Assembly: GCA_014799765.1 (NCBI GenBank)
Contig: JAAVHK010000038.1
Coordinates: forward strand, 5,766-13,269
Reading direction: 5' to 3'
Origin: Ruminococcus sp.
Lineage (GTDB): Bacteria > Bacillota > Clostridia > Oscillospirales > Ruminococcaceae
Length of the DNA: 7,504 bases
Position 1 is the first letter of the stretch, and each line of letters opens with the position of its first letter. The position numbers and the translations under genes are program-made. Of this stretch, positions 1-6,335 are shown in pieces. Below the pieces are notes generated by a model, which ran no database searches, was not told the DNA's origin, and saw only the letters and a program-made list of their open reading frames with translations.

Positions 1-1125
1 AATAAAATAGGTTATCCGGTAATGGTGAGACCGTCTTATGTACTCGGCGGACGTGGTATGGAAGTAGTACACGACGACGACATGATGAGAGTATATATGG
101 CTAATGCAATCGGCGTTACACCAGACAGACCTATTCTTATTGACCGTTTCTTACACCATGCTACAGAATGTGAAGCTGATGCTATTTCCGACGGTACACA
201 TTGTTTTGTACCGGCTGTTATGGAGCATATCGAACTTGCCGGTGTACATTCCGGTGACTCTGCTTGTATACTTCCGGCAAAGAATCTGACTGAAAAGCAG
301 ATTGAGACTATCAAAGAATATACACGTAAAATAGCGGTTGAAATGAACGTATGCGGACTTATGAATATGCAGTACGCCATTGAAGACGATACTGTATATG
401 TACTTGAAGCTAATCCACGTGCCTCACGTACAGTACCGCTTGTATCTAAAGTATGTAGTATAAATATGGTACAGATTGCCACGGAAATAATCACTTCCGA
501 ACTCACCGGCAGACCCTCACCTGTACCGGAATTAAAGGATAAAATCATAACACATTACGGCGTAAAGGAAGCTGTATTCCCGTTCAATATGTTTCAGGAA
601 GTTGACCCTGTTTTAGGACCGGAAATGCGTTCCACAGGCGAAGTACTTGGTATATCCGATTCTTTCGGCGAGGCTTATTACAAGGCACAGGAGGCTACAC
701 AGACAAGACTTCCGGAAGAGGGTACTGTACTTTTAAGTGTATGTGACCGTGACAAGCCGGAACTTGTTGAAATAGCTAAGGCATTCAATGAACTGGGATT
801 CCGTATAATTGCTACCGGAAACAGTTATAAGATGATTAAGGAAGCCGGTATTCCATGTGAAAAAATCTTTAAGATGTACGAGGGACGCCCGAATATTGCC
901 GACCAGATTGCTAATGGTGAAATCCAGCTGATTATTAACACTCCGGCAGGCAAAACAAGCGCACATGACGACAGTTATATAAGAAAATCCGCTATAAAGC
1001 ACAGAATCCCATATATTACTACTATGGCAGCTGCTAAGGCATCTGCTGAGGGCATAAAGGCTATAAAACACGACAAACATTTCAATGTAAAATCCTTACA
1101 GGCACATCACGCTGACATAAAATAA
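1..1125 (+). CDS. carB: Carbamoyl-phosphate synthase large subunit, C-terminal third (5' end outside window)
   Basis: CarB makes carbamoyl phosphate from ammonia (channelled from CarA-bound glutamine), bicarbonate and two ATP, feeding pyrimidine and arginine synthesis in the cytoplasm. The frame is open from base 1, so the gene is cut by the window edge; the ATG at 22 is internal. About 374 residues are present of a family length near 1070. The first ~170 residues belong to the second ATP-grasp (carbamate kinase) half: RPSYVLGGRGME, MEHIELAGVHSGDSAC, and LEANPRASRTVPLVSK with metal/ATP-binding Glu and Asn. Then come FNMFQEVDPVLGPEMRSTGE and, from about residue 246, the methylglyoxal-synthase-like allosteric domain (LLSVCDRDK, GRPNIADQIANGEIQLIINT), which in E. 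coli binds ornithine, UMP and IMP. The end (LQAHHADIK) matches the normal family terminus, so the 3' end is intact. carA probably lies upstream, outside the window. Confidence 0.97.
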   Translation, partial: NKIGYPVMVRPSYVLGGRGMEVVHDDDMMRVYMANAIGVTPDRPILIDRFLHHATECEADAISDGTHCFVPAVMEHIELAGVHSGDSACILPAKNLTEKQIETIKEYTRKIAVEMNVCGLMNMQYAIEDDTVYVLEANPRASRTVPLVSKVCSINMVQIATEIITSELTGRPSPVPELKDKIITHYGVKEAVFPFNMFQEVDPVLGPEMRSTGEVLGISDSFGEAYYKAQEATQTRLPEEGTVLLSVCDRDKPELVEIAKAFNELGFRIIATGNSYKMIKEAGIPCEKIFKMYEGRPNIADQIANGEIQLIINTPAGKTSAHDDSYIRKSAIKHRIPYITTMAAAKASAEGIKAIKHDKHFNVKSLQAHHADIK

Positions 1126-1140
1126 TAAATTCTGAATTTT

Positions 1141-1182
1141 AAATTTCCTGTTATTTTTCCCGAAATAACAGGAAATTTTTTT
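1141..1182 (+). terminator. Intrinsic terminator of carB
   Basis: A perfect 16-base-pair stem has arms at 1141-1156 and 1163-1178, with a six-base loop (TTCCCG) and a run of seven T at 1176-1182. It starts 15 bases after the carB stop codon. The convergent gene ends at 1188, so the hairpin also lies just beyond that gene's stop. Read on the - strand the T run is only three bases, so termination in that direction would be weaker. Confidence 0.93.
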
Positions 1183-1187
1183 ATATT

Positions 1188-3686
1188 TCAAGCATCAGGG
1201 TTCATTTCAACATATTCCATATCCTTTAAGAATGCTCGGTACATATCAAGGTCAAAACCTTCTTCGGTGCTGTTATAAGTACCGCTCAGGATATTCATGA
1301 AATGGTTATATGTTATAAACCATGAGAAATCCGCTTTCCATTTTTTGTATTTGGTTGAACCGTTATTTTTCTTACCGAGCAGGAAGCAACTTTCTTCCAT
1401 GGTACACATAGCATCAATAATCTCTTTGTCTGAGAAACCAAGTATTAGTTTAGTAACTTTAGCTGTATCTGCCTCACTAAGTTTTTCGTATTCTACTTTA
1501 TCGTAAGATACACAAATATTATTGAAAGTATTTACGAACCATTCTATTTCATAAGGAGTTGCGGTGGTATTTAAAAGTTCTATCATTTTTCGTTTTCGTT
1601 CTTCCATCATTTTTATCTCTTCTTCATTTAGTGTTGATTCTTCTATTTTCTTTTTCCATTCTTCTTCCTTTTTTTTATTTGTTTCTTCTATCTTTCGCAT
1701 TGTCTCTTCAAATTCTTTTACATTTTCTTGTTTTTCTTTTTCCTGTTGTATTCTTGCTAATTCATCTATGTCAACAGATGGTTTCGGCATATTCTTTAAA
1801 GATTCGTAAGCTAGTCTCATTTCTTCATCTTCTTTTTCGCTTATTTCCTTTTCTTTTTGCTCGATAAACCTTTGTAATGCTTCTTTGTCTTGTCTTTCAG
1901 CGATTTCTGCAATAATCCTATAATCTTCTTCAGTCAGCATAGCTCTTGCTTCTGCCATTCTTTTTTCTTTCTTTTCGTCTTCTAAACGTCTTTCTTCCAA
2001 GTACCTGTCGAATGCTATTTTATCTGGGTTATGAAAATATTCGTCATATATTTCTTCATCAGAAGGTGTATCGTAAATATATTTATCTTGGTAAGCAAGG
2101 TCTATCAGATAATTTACATCTTCTTCACGGTCATAGTCAAATGTTAATATCGGATTAATGTTTTTTAGAGGGTCCTTGCTTCTGTTAGAATGATTTATGT
2201 CTAAAAGGTGATGGAATGCCTGTTCACAGTTCACGCTACCGTACATATCAGTTGGGTTTTTAAAGTCGTTCAGACGTTCGGGAGTAATGGGAAGATTGTT
2301 TTCTCGGATATTCTTTATAATTGCACGGTCAATGTACGAAAGTTTACTCTGGTCTATTTCCTTGAAGTCTTCATCCGTCATGAAACATCTGTTACCGTTT
2401 ATATACGAAAGTGTATTTGCGTCTACATTTGTATTCAAAGGTATACTTTCGTCTACAGCTGTATTCGAAAGTACACGTTCGTTTACGTTCGTATGCGAGG
2501 GCATAAAATTATCATTATTTGTATCCGAAGATAAATTTTCAGTGTCTTCTGTTTCAGAAGGTAAGTCGGCAGACAGACTTTGTTCAACTTTTAATAGTTC
2601 TTCTATTTCTTCAGGAGTAGGCATATCTTCAGCGTTATCAGAAGGAGAATAATATGTTTTTTCAATATTTGCCGGCTCAAAAGGGAGTGCATTGTCATCT
2701 TCTTCCAGTGATACGTATTCAGAAGGGTCGAAAGGTGGTGTATTGTCATCTTCTCCCAGTGGCATGTATTCAGAAGGGTCGAAAGGTGGTGGTGTATTGT
2801 CGTCTTCTCCCAGTGGCACGTATTCAGAAGGGTCGAAAGGTGGTGTATTGTTATCTTCTCCCAGTGGCACGTATTCAGAAGGGTCGAAAGGTGGTGGTGT
2901 ATTGTCGTCTTCTTCCAGTGGCACATATTCAGAAGGGTCGAAAGGTGGTGCATCTTCATCTTTCGGTTCAAAAGGTACGTTATAATAAGGGTCATAAGAT
3001 GTTTCTTCTGAAGATTCGTCAGCATAAGAAGATACACTTTCAGGCTGTGTTGTCTCGTCGGGTACGTTTTCAGGCCGTGGTGGGTTGGAAAGTATGTCTG
3101 AAATTGGTTTTATACCGGAAAGTATGTCTGCAAGTGATTTTAAGCCGGAAGATGTATTTTCAGGTAGTATTTCATCAGAATATATATCTTCAGTTGGTGT
3201 GATATCGGGATATATGCTTATAGTGTGTTTATTATCGGAAGATACGCTTATAGTGTGTTTATTTTCGTGATATACGCTTTCAGTTGGTTTAGTTTCAGGA
3301 AATACACTTTCAGGTTGTTCCTCTTTAACGGATACATTTACAGGTTTTTTTGTGTCCGAAATTAAGATTTCATGGGATTCTGTTGGTGTAGATTCGCTGT
3401 TATCAGCAATGAGATTTCTGCGTTCACGTCTTTTTCTTTCACGTTCAATAGCAATCTGCTTGTTTTTTTCGCATTTTGCTTTGTATTTGAGAGCATCTCT
3501 TTCAATCTGTTCTGACATAAAGCTGAACGCCATTTTTACCATACCGTCATCTGAGAAGTCTTCAGTTTCACCGGTAACAGCGAATCTGAATAACGATTTC
3601 AGAAGCCTTCCTGCCTGACTGTCTGAGAGCGAACCAATAAGATTTTTGGTATCGTAGTAAATAAGAAAACTTTTAATTTCTGCCAT
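1188..3686 (-). CDS. Repeat-rich DUF6291-like protein with coiled coil and phage replisome-organizer-like C-terminus
   Basis: An 832-residue protein of unknown function. The ATG at 3686 is chosen because an AGGAG box lies 10 bases upstream (3697-3701) and MAEIKSFLIYYDT is the usual family beginning; a TTG extension to 3731 would place the ribosome site inside the gene. Residues 1-90 resemble DUF6291, a domain common in phage and prophage proteins of Firmicutes, ending in the basic stretch ERERKRRERR. Residues 111-220 are eleven decapeptide repeats, 242-338 a 17/18-residue Pro/Asp/Glu array, and 381-430 five further decapeptides; all look disordered. Residues about 555-705 are Lys/Glu-rich predicted coiled coil. 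Residues about 706-802 (FVNTFNNICVS, ESCFLLGKKN, WKADFSWFITYNHFMNILSGTY) resemble the C-terminal region of phage replisome-organizer/DnaD-like proteins. No phage neighbours are visible. I infer a domesticated or relic phage-type replication protein expanded by repeats; DNA binding is unproven. It converges on carB and diverges from the lipoprotein gene. Confidence 0.85.
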   Translation of the reverse strand: MAEIKSFLIYYDTKNLIGSLSDSQAGRLLKSLFRFAVTGETEDFSDDGMVKMAFSFMSEQIERDALKYKAKCEKNKQIAIERERKRRERRNLIADNSESTPTESHEILISDTKKPVNVSVKEEQPESVFPETKPTESVYHENKHTISVSSDNKHTISIYPDITPTEDIYSDEILPENTSSGLKSLADILSGIKPISDILSNPPRPENVPDETTQPESVSSYADESSEETSYDPYYNVPFEPKDEDAPPFDPSEYVPLEEDDNTPPPFDPSEYVPLGEDNNTPPFDPSEYVPLGEDDNTPPPFDPSEYMPLGEDDNTPPFDPSEYVSLEEDDNALPFEPANIEKTYYSPSDNAEDMPTPEEIEELLKVEQSLSADLPSETEDTENLSSDTNNDNFMPSHTNVNERVLSNTAVDESIPLNTNVDANTLSYINGNRCFMTDEDFKEIDQSKLSYIDRAIIKNIRENNLPITPERLNDFKNPTDMYGSVNCEQAFHHLLDINHSNRSKDPLKNINPILTFDYDREEDVNYLIDLAYQDKYIYDTPSDEEIYDEYFHNPDKIAFDRYLEERRLEDEKKEKRMAEARAMLTEEDYRIIAEIAERQDKEALQRFIEQKEKEISEKEDEEMRLAYESLKNMPKPSVDIDELARIQQEKEKQENVKEFEETMRKIEETNKKKEEEWKKKIEESTLNEEEIKMMEERKRKMIELLNTTATPYEIEWFVNTFNNICVSYDKVEYEKLSEADTAKVTKLILGFSDKEIIDAMCTMEESCFLLGKKNNGSTKYKKWKADFSWFITYNHFMNILSGTYNSTEEGFDLDMYRAFLKDMEYVEMNPDA
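2397..2546 (-). repeat. Second decapeptide-repeat block (5 units of 30 bases)
   Basis: Residues 381-430 of the large - strand protein fall into five exact ten-residue units without gaps: DTENLSSDTN, NDNFMPSHTN, VNERVLSNTA, VDESIPLNTN, VDANTLSYIN. The shared pattern is an acidic or Asn position near the start, a Leu/Ile/Pro-Ser centre and a Thr-Asn end. The DNA is degenerate, though the + strand shows recurring GTATxCGAAxGT-like words between about 2395 and 2550. It is separated from the first decapeptide block by the 17/18-residue array and about 40 further residues. Confidence 0.7.
2673..2963 (-). repeat. Tandem 51/54-base array encoding a Pro-rich acidic 17/18-residue repeat
   Basis: Five full units plus a partial sixth, consensus EDDNTPPPFDPSEYVPLG, encode residues 242-338. 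Unit lengths alternate 17, 18, 17, 18, 17, differing only by PP versus PPP. On the + strand the word CCAGTG marks units at 2705, 2756, 2810, 2861 and 2915, giving steps of 51, 54, 51 and 54. Nucleotide identity between units is very high, much higher than in the decapeptide blocks, which points to recent amplification. All steps are multiples of three, so copy changes keep the frame. Confidence 0.95.
3027..3356 (-). repeat. First decapeptide-repeat block (11 units of 30 bases)
   Basis: Residues 111-220 of the large protein divide into eleven gap-free decapeptides, for example KEEQPESVFP, ETKPTESVYH, ENKHTISVSS, DNKHTISIYP, DITPTEDIYS, GLKSLADILS, GIKPISDILS, ETTQPESVSS. The core is x-x-x-P/T-x-S/D-V/I-x-x. 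Adjacent units such as the two KHTIS copies are near-identical in DNA (a CTTATAGTGTGTTTATT word occurs twice around 3217-3263), while others have drifted. Exact ten-residue spacing over 110 residues implies repeated in-frame duplication. Confidence 0.85.
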
Positions 3687-3775
3687 AAAAAAACAACTCC
3701 TTTTAATAAATAAATATAATTTAAAAAACAAAAATTAATGGCATAAACGTGATTTTTCAGTAAACAATAAAGTTA

Positions 3776-3794
3776 CACTGCCGATAATGCAGTG
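3776..3794. repeat. Short inverted repeat in the divergent intergenic region
   Basis: CACTGC (3776-3781) and GCAGTG (3789-3794) form a perfect six-base-pair inverted repeat around a seven-base loop, CGATAAT. The loop contains GATAAT, a possible -10 hexamer for the + strand lipoprotein gene, but no convincing -35 lies 17 bases upstream. It could be an operator or a leader hairpin. The rest of the 132-base intergenic region is AT-rich and shows no clear promoter for the - strand gene. Confidence 0.4.
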
Positions 3795-3818
3795 ATTTGA
3801 TGTAAAGGACTGATTTTT

Positions 3819-4214
3819 TTGAAAAAAACCCTGTTTACCGGTGCTTTGATTCTCACGTGTATGTCATTTGTATCATGCGGAAACAATGATAATACTGATT
3901 CTTCCGTTGACAGTGAAATATATATCACGGAATACACTACCACTCAGGAATACACTACTACTGATGACCGCTATTACGACGACGAACATTACGAAACCGA
4001 CGACGATGGAAACGTTGACCCTAAAGGGAGTTCTGATACCGTTGAAGACCACGTACACGACGCTGTAGACGGTGTAGAGAACGCAGGAGAAAGCATAGTC
4101 GACAGTGTAGGCGATGCCGCAAGTGACCTCATAGACGGTGCCGGAGATGCCGTTGACGATGTTGTAGACGGTCTGGACGGTGAAACCACTACCGAAACTA
4201 CCGGTGAGGAATAA
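3819..4214 (+). CDS. Small acidic lipoprotein with 11-residue helical repeats (TTG start)
   Basis: A 131-residue secreted lipoprotein of unknown function. The start is TTG at 3819; an AAAGGA box at 3804-3809 has good spacing and no in-frame ATG precedes the signal peptide. Residues 1-20 are a lipoprotein signal: two Lys, a hydrophobic stretch, then FVSC with Cys20 as the likely lipidated residue (Phe instead of Leu at -3 is a relaxed lipobox). Residues 21-73 are polar and Asp/Thr/Tyr-rich, with EYTTT twice. Residues 75-118 are four exact 11-residue units (VEDHVHDAVDG, VENAGESIVDS, VGDAASDLIDG, AGDAVDDVVDG) with hydrophobic residues at positions 1, 4/5 and 8/9. That is a hendecad pattern expected to form an acidic amphipathic or coiled helix. 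The tail is Thr/Glu-rich. It is strongly acidic and would lie outside the membrane. It is divergent from the repeat-rich gene and has its own terminator. Confidence 0.85.
   Translation: MKKTLFTGALILTCMSFVSCGNNDNTDSSVDSEIYITEYTTTQEYTTTDDRYYDDEHYETDDDGNVDPKGSSDTVEDHVHDAVDGVENAGESIVDSVGDAASDLIDGAGDAVDDVVDGLDGETTTETTGEE
4041..4181 (+). repeat. Four 33-base repeats plus a 9-base partial, encoding hendecads
   Basis: Units at 4041-4073, 4074-4106, 4107-4139 and 4140-4172 each encode 11 residues and mostly end in GTAGACGGT or a close variant. A further CTGGACGGT at 4173-4181 looks like the end of a fifth unit. The hydrophobic positions are conserved while the rest varies, as expected when selection keeps a helix rather than an exact sequence. 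Confidence 0.85.
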
Positions 4215-4220
4215 TGCAAT

Positions 4221-4258
4221 AAAGGAACTGTATTGAATAAAAATACAGTTCCTTTTTT
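4221..4258 (+). terminator. Intrinsic terminator of the lipoprotein gene
   Basis: A perfect 14-base-pair stem has arms AAAGGAACTGTATT (4221-4234) and its complement at 4242-4255, a seven-base loop, and T residues through 4258. It begins seven bases after the lipoprotein stop. The msmK-type gene converges on it, with its stop at 4272, so it may also act on the - strand, but the T run there is poor. Confidence 0.92.
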
Positions 4259-4271
4259 GATAGAAGATATA

Positions 4272-5399
4272 TCAGTTTACAATAGTTTCTTCTGTTTCCT
4301 TATCAAAGATATGGATTCTGTTAGGGTCAAGAGCAACCTGAATTGTATCGCCTGAACGTACAGTGGAACGTGAACTTACACGTGCAGTAAGCGGAATACC
4401 TTCACAGTTAAGATACAGATATATTTCAGCACCCATCATTTCAGTAATTTCAACCTGACATTCGATAACACCTGTTGTAGCATTTGAGAGGTACATTTCT
4501 TCGTCGTGGAGGTTTTCCGGACGGATACCAAGTGTTATTTCCTTGCCTACATAATTCTGAAGTTTTGAGTTTACCTTTGATTCAGGTACGATAATTTCAA
4601 ACTTTCTCTTAGCTGAACCGAACTCAACTATGAACTGGTCGTATTCTCTTTCATATTTGAGTGTAGCGTCAACGAAGTTCATTGTAGGAGAACCGAGGAA
4701 TCCGGCAACGAATTTATTAGCAGGTTCGTCATACATCTTCTGTGGTGTATCAATCTGCATAACCCAGCCGTCTTTCATACAAACGATTCTGTCGCCCATA
4801 GTCATAGCTTCAGTCTGGTCGTGTGTAACGTAAATGAATGTTGTACCGAGCTGTTTGTGGATTTTAGAAATTTCAGTTCTCATCTGACCACGAAGTTTAG
4901 CGTCGAGGTTTGAGAGCGGTTCGTCGAGTAAGAAAACCTTAGGTGAACGCACGATAGCACGACCGAGTGCCACACGCTGACACTGACCACCTGACATAGC
5001 ACGGGGCTTTCTGTCGAGGAGGTGGGAGAGGTCAAGAATTTTAGCGGCTTCATTAACTTTTCTTTCGATTTCGTTCTTGTCAACCTTACGGAGTTTAAGA
5101 CCGAATGCCATGTTTTCAAAAACGGTCATATGAGGATAGAGAGCGTAGTTCTGGAAAACCATTGCAATATCTCTGTCCTTAGGGGCGATGTCGTTTACGA
5201 GACGGTCACCGATGTAAAGTTCACCCTCTGAGATTTCCTCAAGACCGGCAATCATACGAAGTGTTGTTGACTTACCGCAACCGGAAGGACCAACGAAAAC
5301 GATAAATTCCTTGTCTCTTATGTCGAAGGTTGTGCTGTGAACGGCTTCGACATTGCCAGGGTAGATTTTCTTTATTTGTTTAAGGCTAAGACCTGCCAT
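4272..5399 (-). CDS. ugpC: Sugar ABC transporter ATP-binding protein, MsmK/UgpC/MalK type
   Basis: The cytoplasmic ATPase that powers carbohydrate ABC importers. At 375 residues it is full length for the family. Residues 1-235 are the nucleotide-binding domain: Walker A GPSGCGKST (37-45), Q-loop Gln83, signature MSGGQCQRVALGRA (135-148), Walker B VFLLDEPLSNLD (155-166), switch His193 in YVTHDQTEAM. Residues about 236-375 are the TOBE/OB regulatory part typical of MalK-like proteins. The ATG at 5399 has a CCTCC-complement (GGAGG) box at 5410-5414. Cys140 replaces the Arg usually found after LSGGQ. No permease or binding-protein gene is adjacent. Lone MsmK/MsmX ATPases in Gram-positives are known to serve several sugar importers, so this is probably a shared ATPase; the symbol could equally be msmK or msmX. 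It lies 110 bases downstream of rsuA on the same strand and has its own likely promoter. Confidence 0.95.
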   Translation of the reverse strand: MAGLSLKQIKKIYPGNVEAVHSTTFDIRDKEFIVFVGPSGCGKSTTLRMIAGLEEISEGELYIGDRLVNDIAPKDRDIAMVFQNYALYPHMTVFENMAFGLKLRKVDKNEIERKVNEAAKILDLSHLLDRKPRAMSGGQCQRVALGRAIVRSPKVFLLDEPLSNLDAKLRGQMRTEISKIHKQLGTTFIYVTHDQTEAMTMGDRIVCMKDGWVMQIDTPQKMYDEPANKFVAGFLGSPTMNFVDATLKYEREYDQFIVEFGSAKRKFEIIVPESKVNSKLQNYVGKEITLGIRPENLHDEEMYLSNATTGVIECQVEITEMMGAEIYLYLNCEGIPLTARVSSRSTVRSGDTIQVALDPNRIHIFDKETEETIVN

Positions 5400-5462
5400 T
5401 GTAAATATTCCTCCAATTCAAAAATTTCTTCCGGCACAGAATAAAATACCGGCTATAATAAT

Positions 5463-5491
5463 ATAATAACAGATTTCCGGAAAATTTGCAA
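5463..5491 (-). promoter_or_regulatory. Likely sigma-A promoter of the sugar ATPase gene
   Basis: On the - strand, TTGCAA (5486-5491) and TATTAT (5463-5468) are separated by exactly 17 bases, about 60 bases upstream of the start codon. The spacer contains the ten-base palindrome TTTCCGGAAA (5474-5483). A TTGACA at 5494-5499 lies too far from the -10 to pair with it. It is close behind the rsuA stop, so some read-through from rsuA is also possible because no terminator is visible between the genes. Confidence 0.6.
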
Positions 5492-5509
5492 GATGTCAAA
5501 TTGCCGAAG

Positions 5510-6295
5510 TTATGACCGATTGTTTATTAATTTTGCCGAAAAATTAACCGAAAATTTACTACATAAATGGTCAAAATCGGGCTCTGAAAACAGACTTTCA
5601 ACATTTTTGTGCAATAATTCCATATGTTCGCCAAAGCCTAGTGTTTCGGGCAAAACAAGACTTCCGACAGAAATTCTCATTAAAACTTCCACGTGATTTC
5701 CAACCGCTGAAAACATTCTTTTTACCTGATGATATTTGCCCTCATGAAGTCTTATAAAAGCCAGTTTTTCGGACGATTCTGCACCCTTTACATCAACCGG
5801 AAGACACTGCTCTCCGTTATCTAATTGTAAACCGTTTCTGAATAAGTTAATATATTCACTTTTAAAGGGACTGGCAAGTTTCACAATATAGATTTTCGAC
5901 ACGTGTCTTGTCGGTGAAAGAATACGGTGTGCGAGGTCTCCGTCGTTGGTGATAAGAAGAAGTCCGAGTGAATCTTTGTCGAGACGTCCGGCAGGGAACA
6001 TATCTTTAGTACGGAGGTTTTCAGGCAGAAGATGCATAACACTTGTGCCGTCGCTGTCGGAAGTAGAGGAGACGTAACCGGCAGGCTTATTGATAATAAT
6101 GTACCGGAATTTCTGATTTCTGATTTCATTTCCGTTTACGATAACTTTTACTGTATCGGAATTTATTTTTATGTCAGATTTTTTTATTACAGTACCGTCA
6201 GCGGTTACGAGTTTTTTACCTACAAGATTTTTGATTTCACTGCGGGTATATTCAGAACGTTCAGAAATAAAACGGTCAATTCTCATTAAAGACAT
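5510..6295 (-). CDS. rsuA: 16S rRNA pseudouridine(516) synthase-like protein, RsuA family
   Basis: RsuA-family enzymes convert a uridine of rRNA to pseudouridine; RsuA itself acts on U516 of 16S rRNA. The 261-residue protein has an S4 RNA-binding domain (about 1-47: RIDRFISERSEYTRSEIKNL), then the catalytic domain with INKPAGYVSS (69-77), the active-site motif GRLDKDSLGLLLITNDGD with Asp106, and EGKYHQVKRMF (185-195), which is typical of the RsuA/RluB/E/F group. The ATG at 6295 is chosen for the AAGGTG box six bases upstream; the frame is open to 6475 but that would overlap the upstream gene and add non-family residues. Residues about 235-261 extend a little past the catalytic fold. It follows the 109-residue gene by 40 bases on the same strand, so they are probably cotranscribed. 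RsuA versus RluB/F specificity cannot be settled from sequence alone. Confidence 0.92.
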   Translation of the reverse strand: MSLMRIDRFISERSEYTRSEIKNLVGKKLVTADGTVIKKSDIKINSDTVKVIVNGNEIRNQKFRYIIINKPAGYVSSTSDSDGTSVMHLLPENLRTKDMFPAGRLDKDSLGLLLITNDGDLAHRILSPTRHVSKIYIVKLASPFKSEYINLFRNGLQLDNGEQCLPVDVKGAESSEKLAFIRLHEGKYHQVKRMFSAVGNHVEVLMRISVGSLVLPETLGFGEHMELLHKNVESLFSEPDFDHLCSKFSVNFSAKLINNRS

Positions 6296-6306
6296 ATTTT
6301 TCACCT
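6290..6306 (-). promoter_or_regulatory. rsuA ribosome binding and start region, copy of the 6660-6676 sequence
   Basis: The 17 bases covering AGGTG, the spacer and ATGTCT are identical to 6660-6676 at the start of the preceding gene. The shared sequence fixes the start at 6295 for rsuA and at 6665 for the 109-residue protein. Flanking bases on both sides differ. Confidence 0.7.
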
Positions 6307-6335
6307 TCCGGAATAAAATTAAAAACAAAGTTATA

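Noticed and set aside
36..548. A 170-codon open frame antisense to carB
   Set aside because: It lies inside the strongly conserved carB coding sequence, lacks a ribosome site and reads as low-quality Ser/Thr/Ile sequence.
1559..1867. Hydrophobic antisense open frames over the coiled-coil region
   Set aside because: Lys/Glu-rich coding read backwards gives Phe/Leu/Ser-rich frames; these are composition artefacts, not membrane proteins.
2673..2963. Possible CRISPR-like array because of regularly spaced near-identical words
   Set aside because: The whole unit repeats, with no unique spacers, and it encodes a clean in-frame 17/18-residue peptide repeat.
3687..3731. TTG-started N-terminal extension of the repeat-rich protein
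   Set aside because: The AGGAG box at 3697-3701 lies inside it and points to the ATG at 3686, where family-like sequence begins.
4880..5119. 79-codon open frame on the - strand inside the sugar ATPase gene
   Set aside because: It is a frame-shifted shadow of the ATPase domain with no independent start signal.
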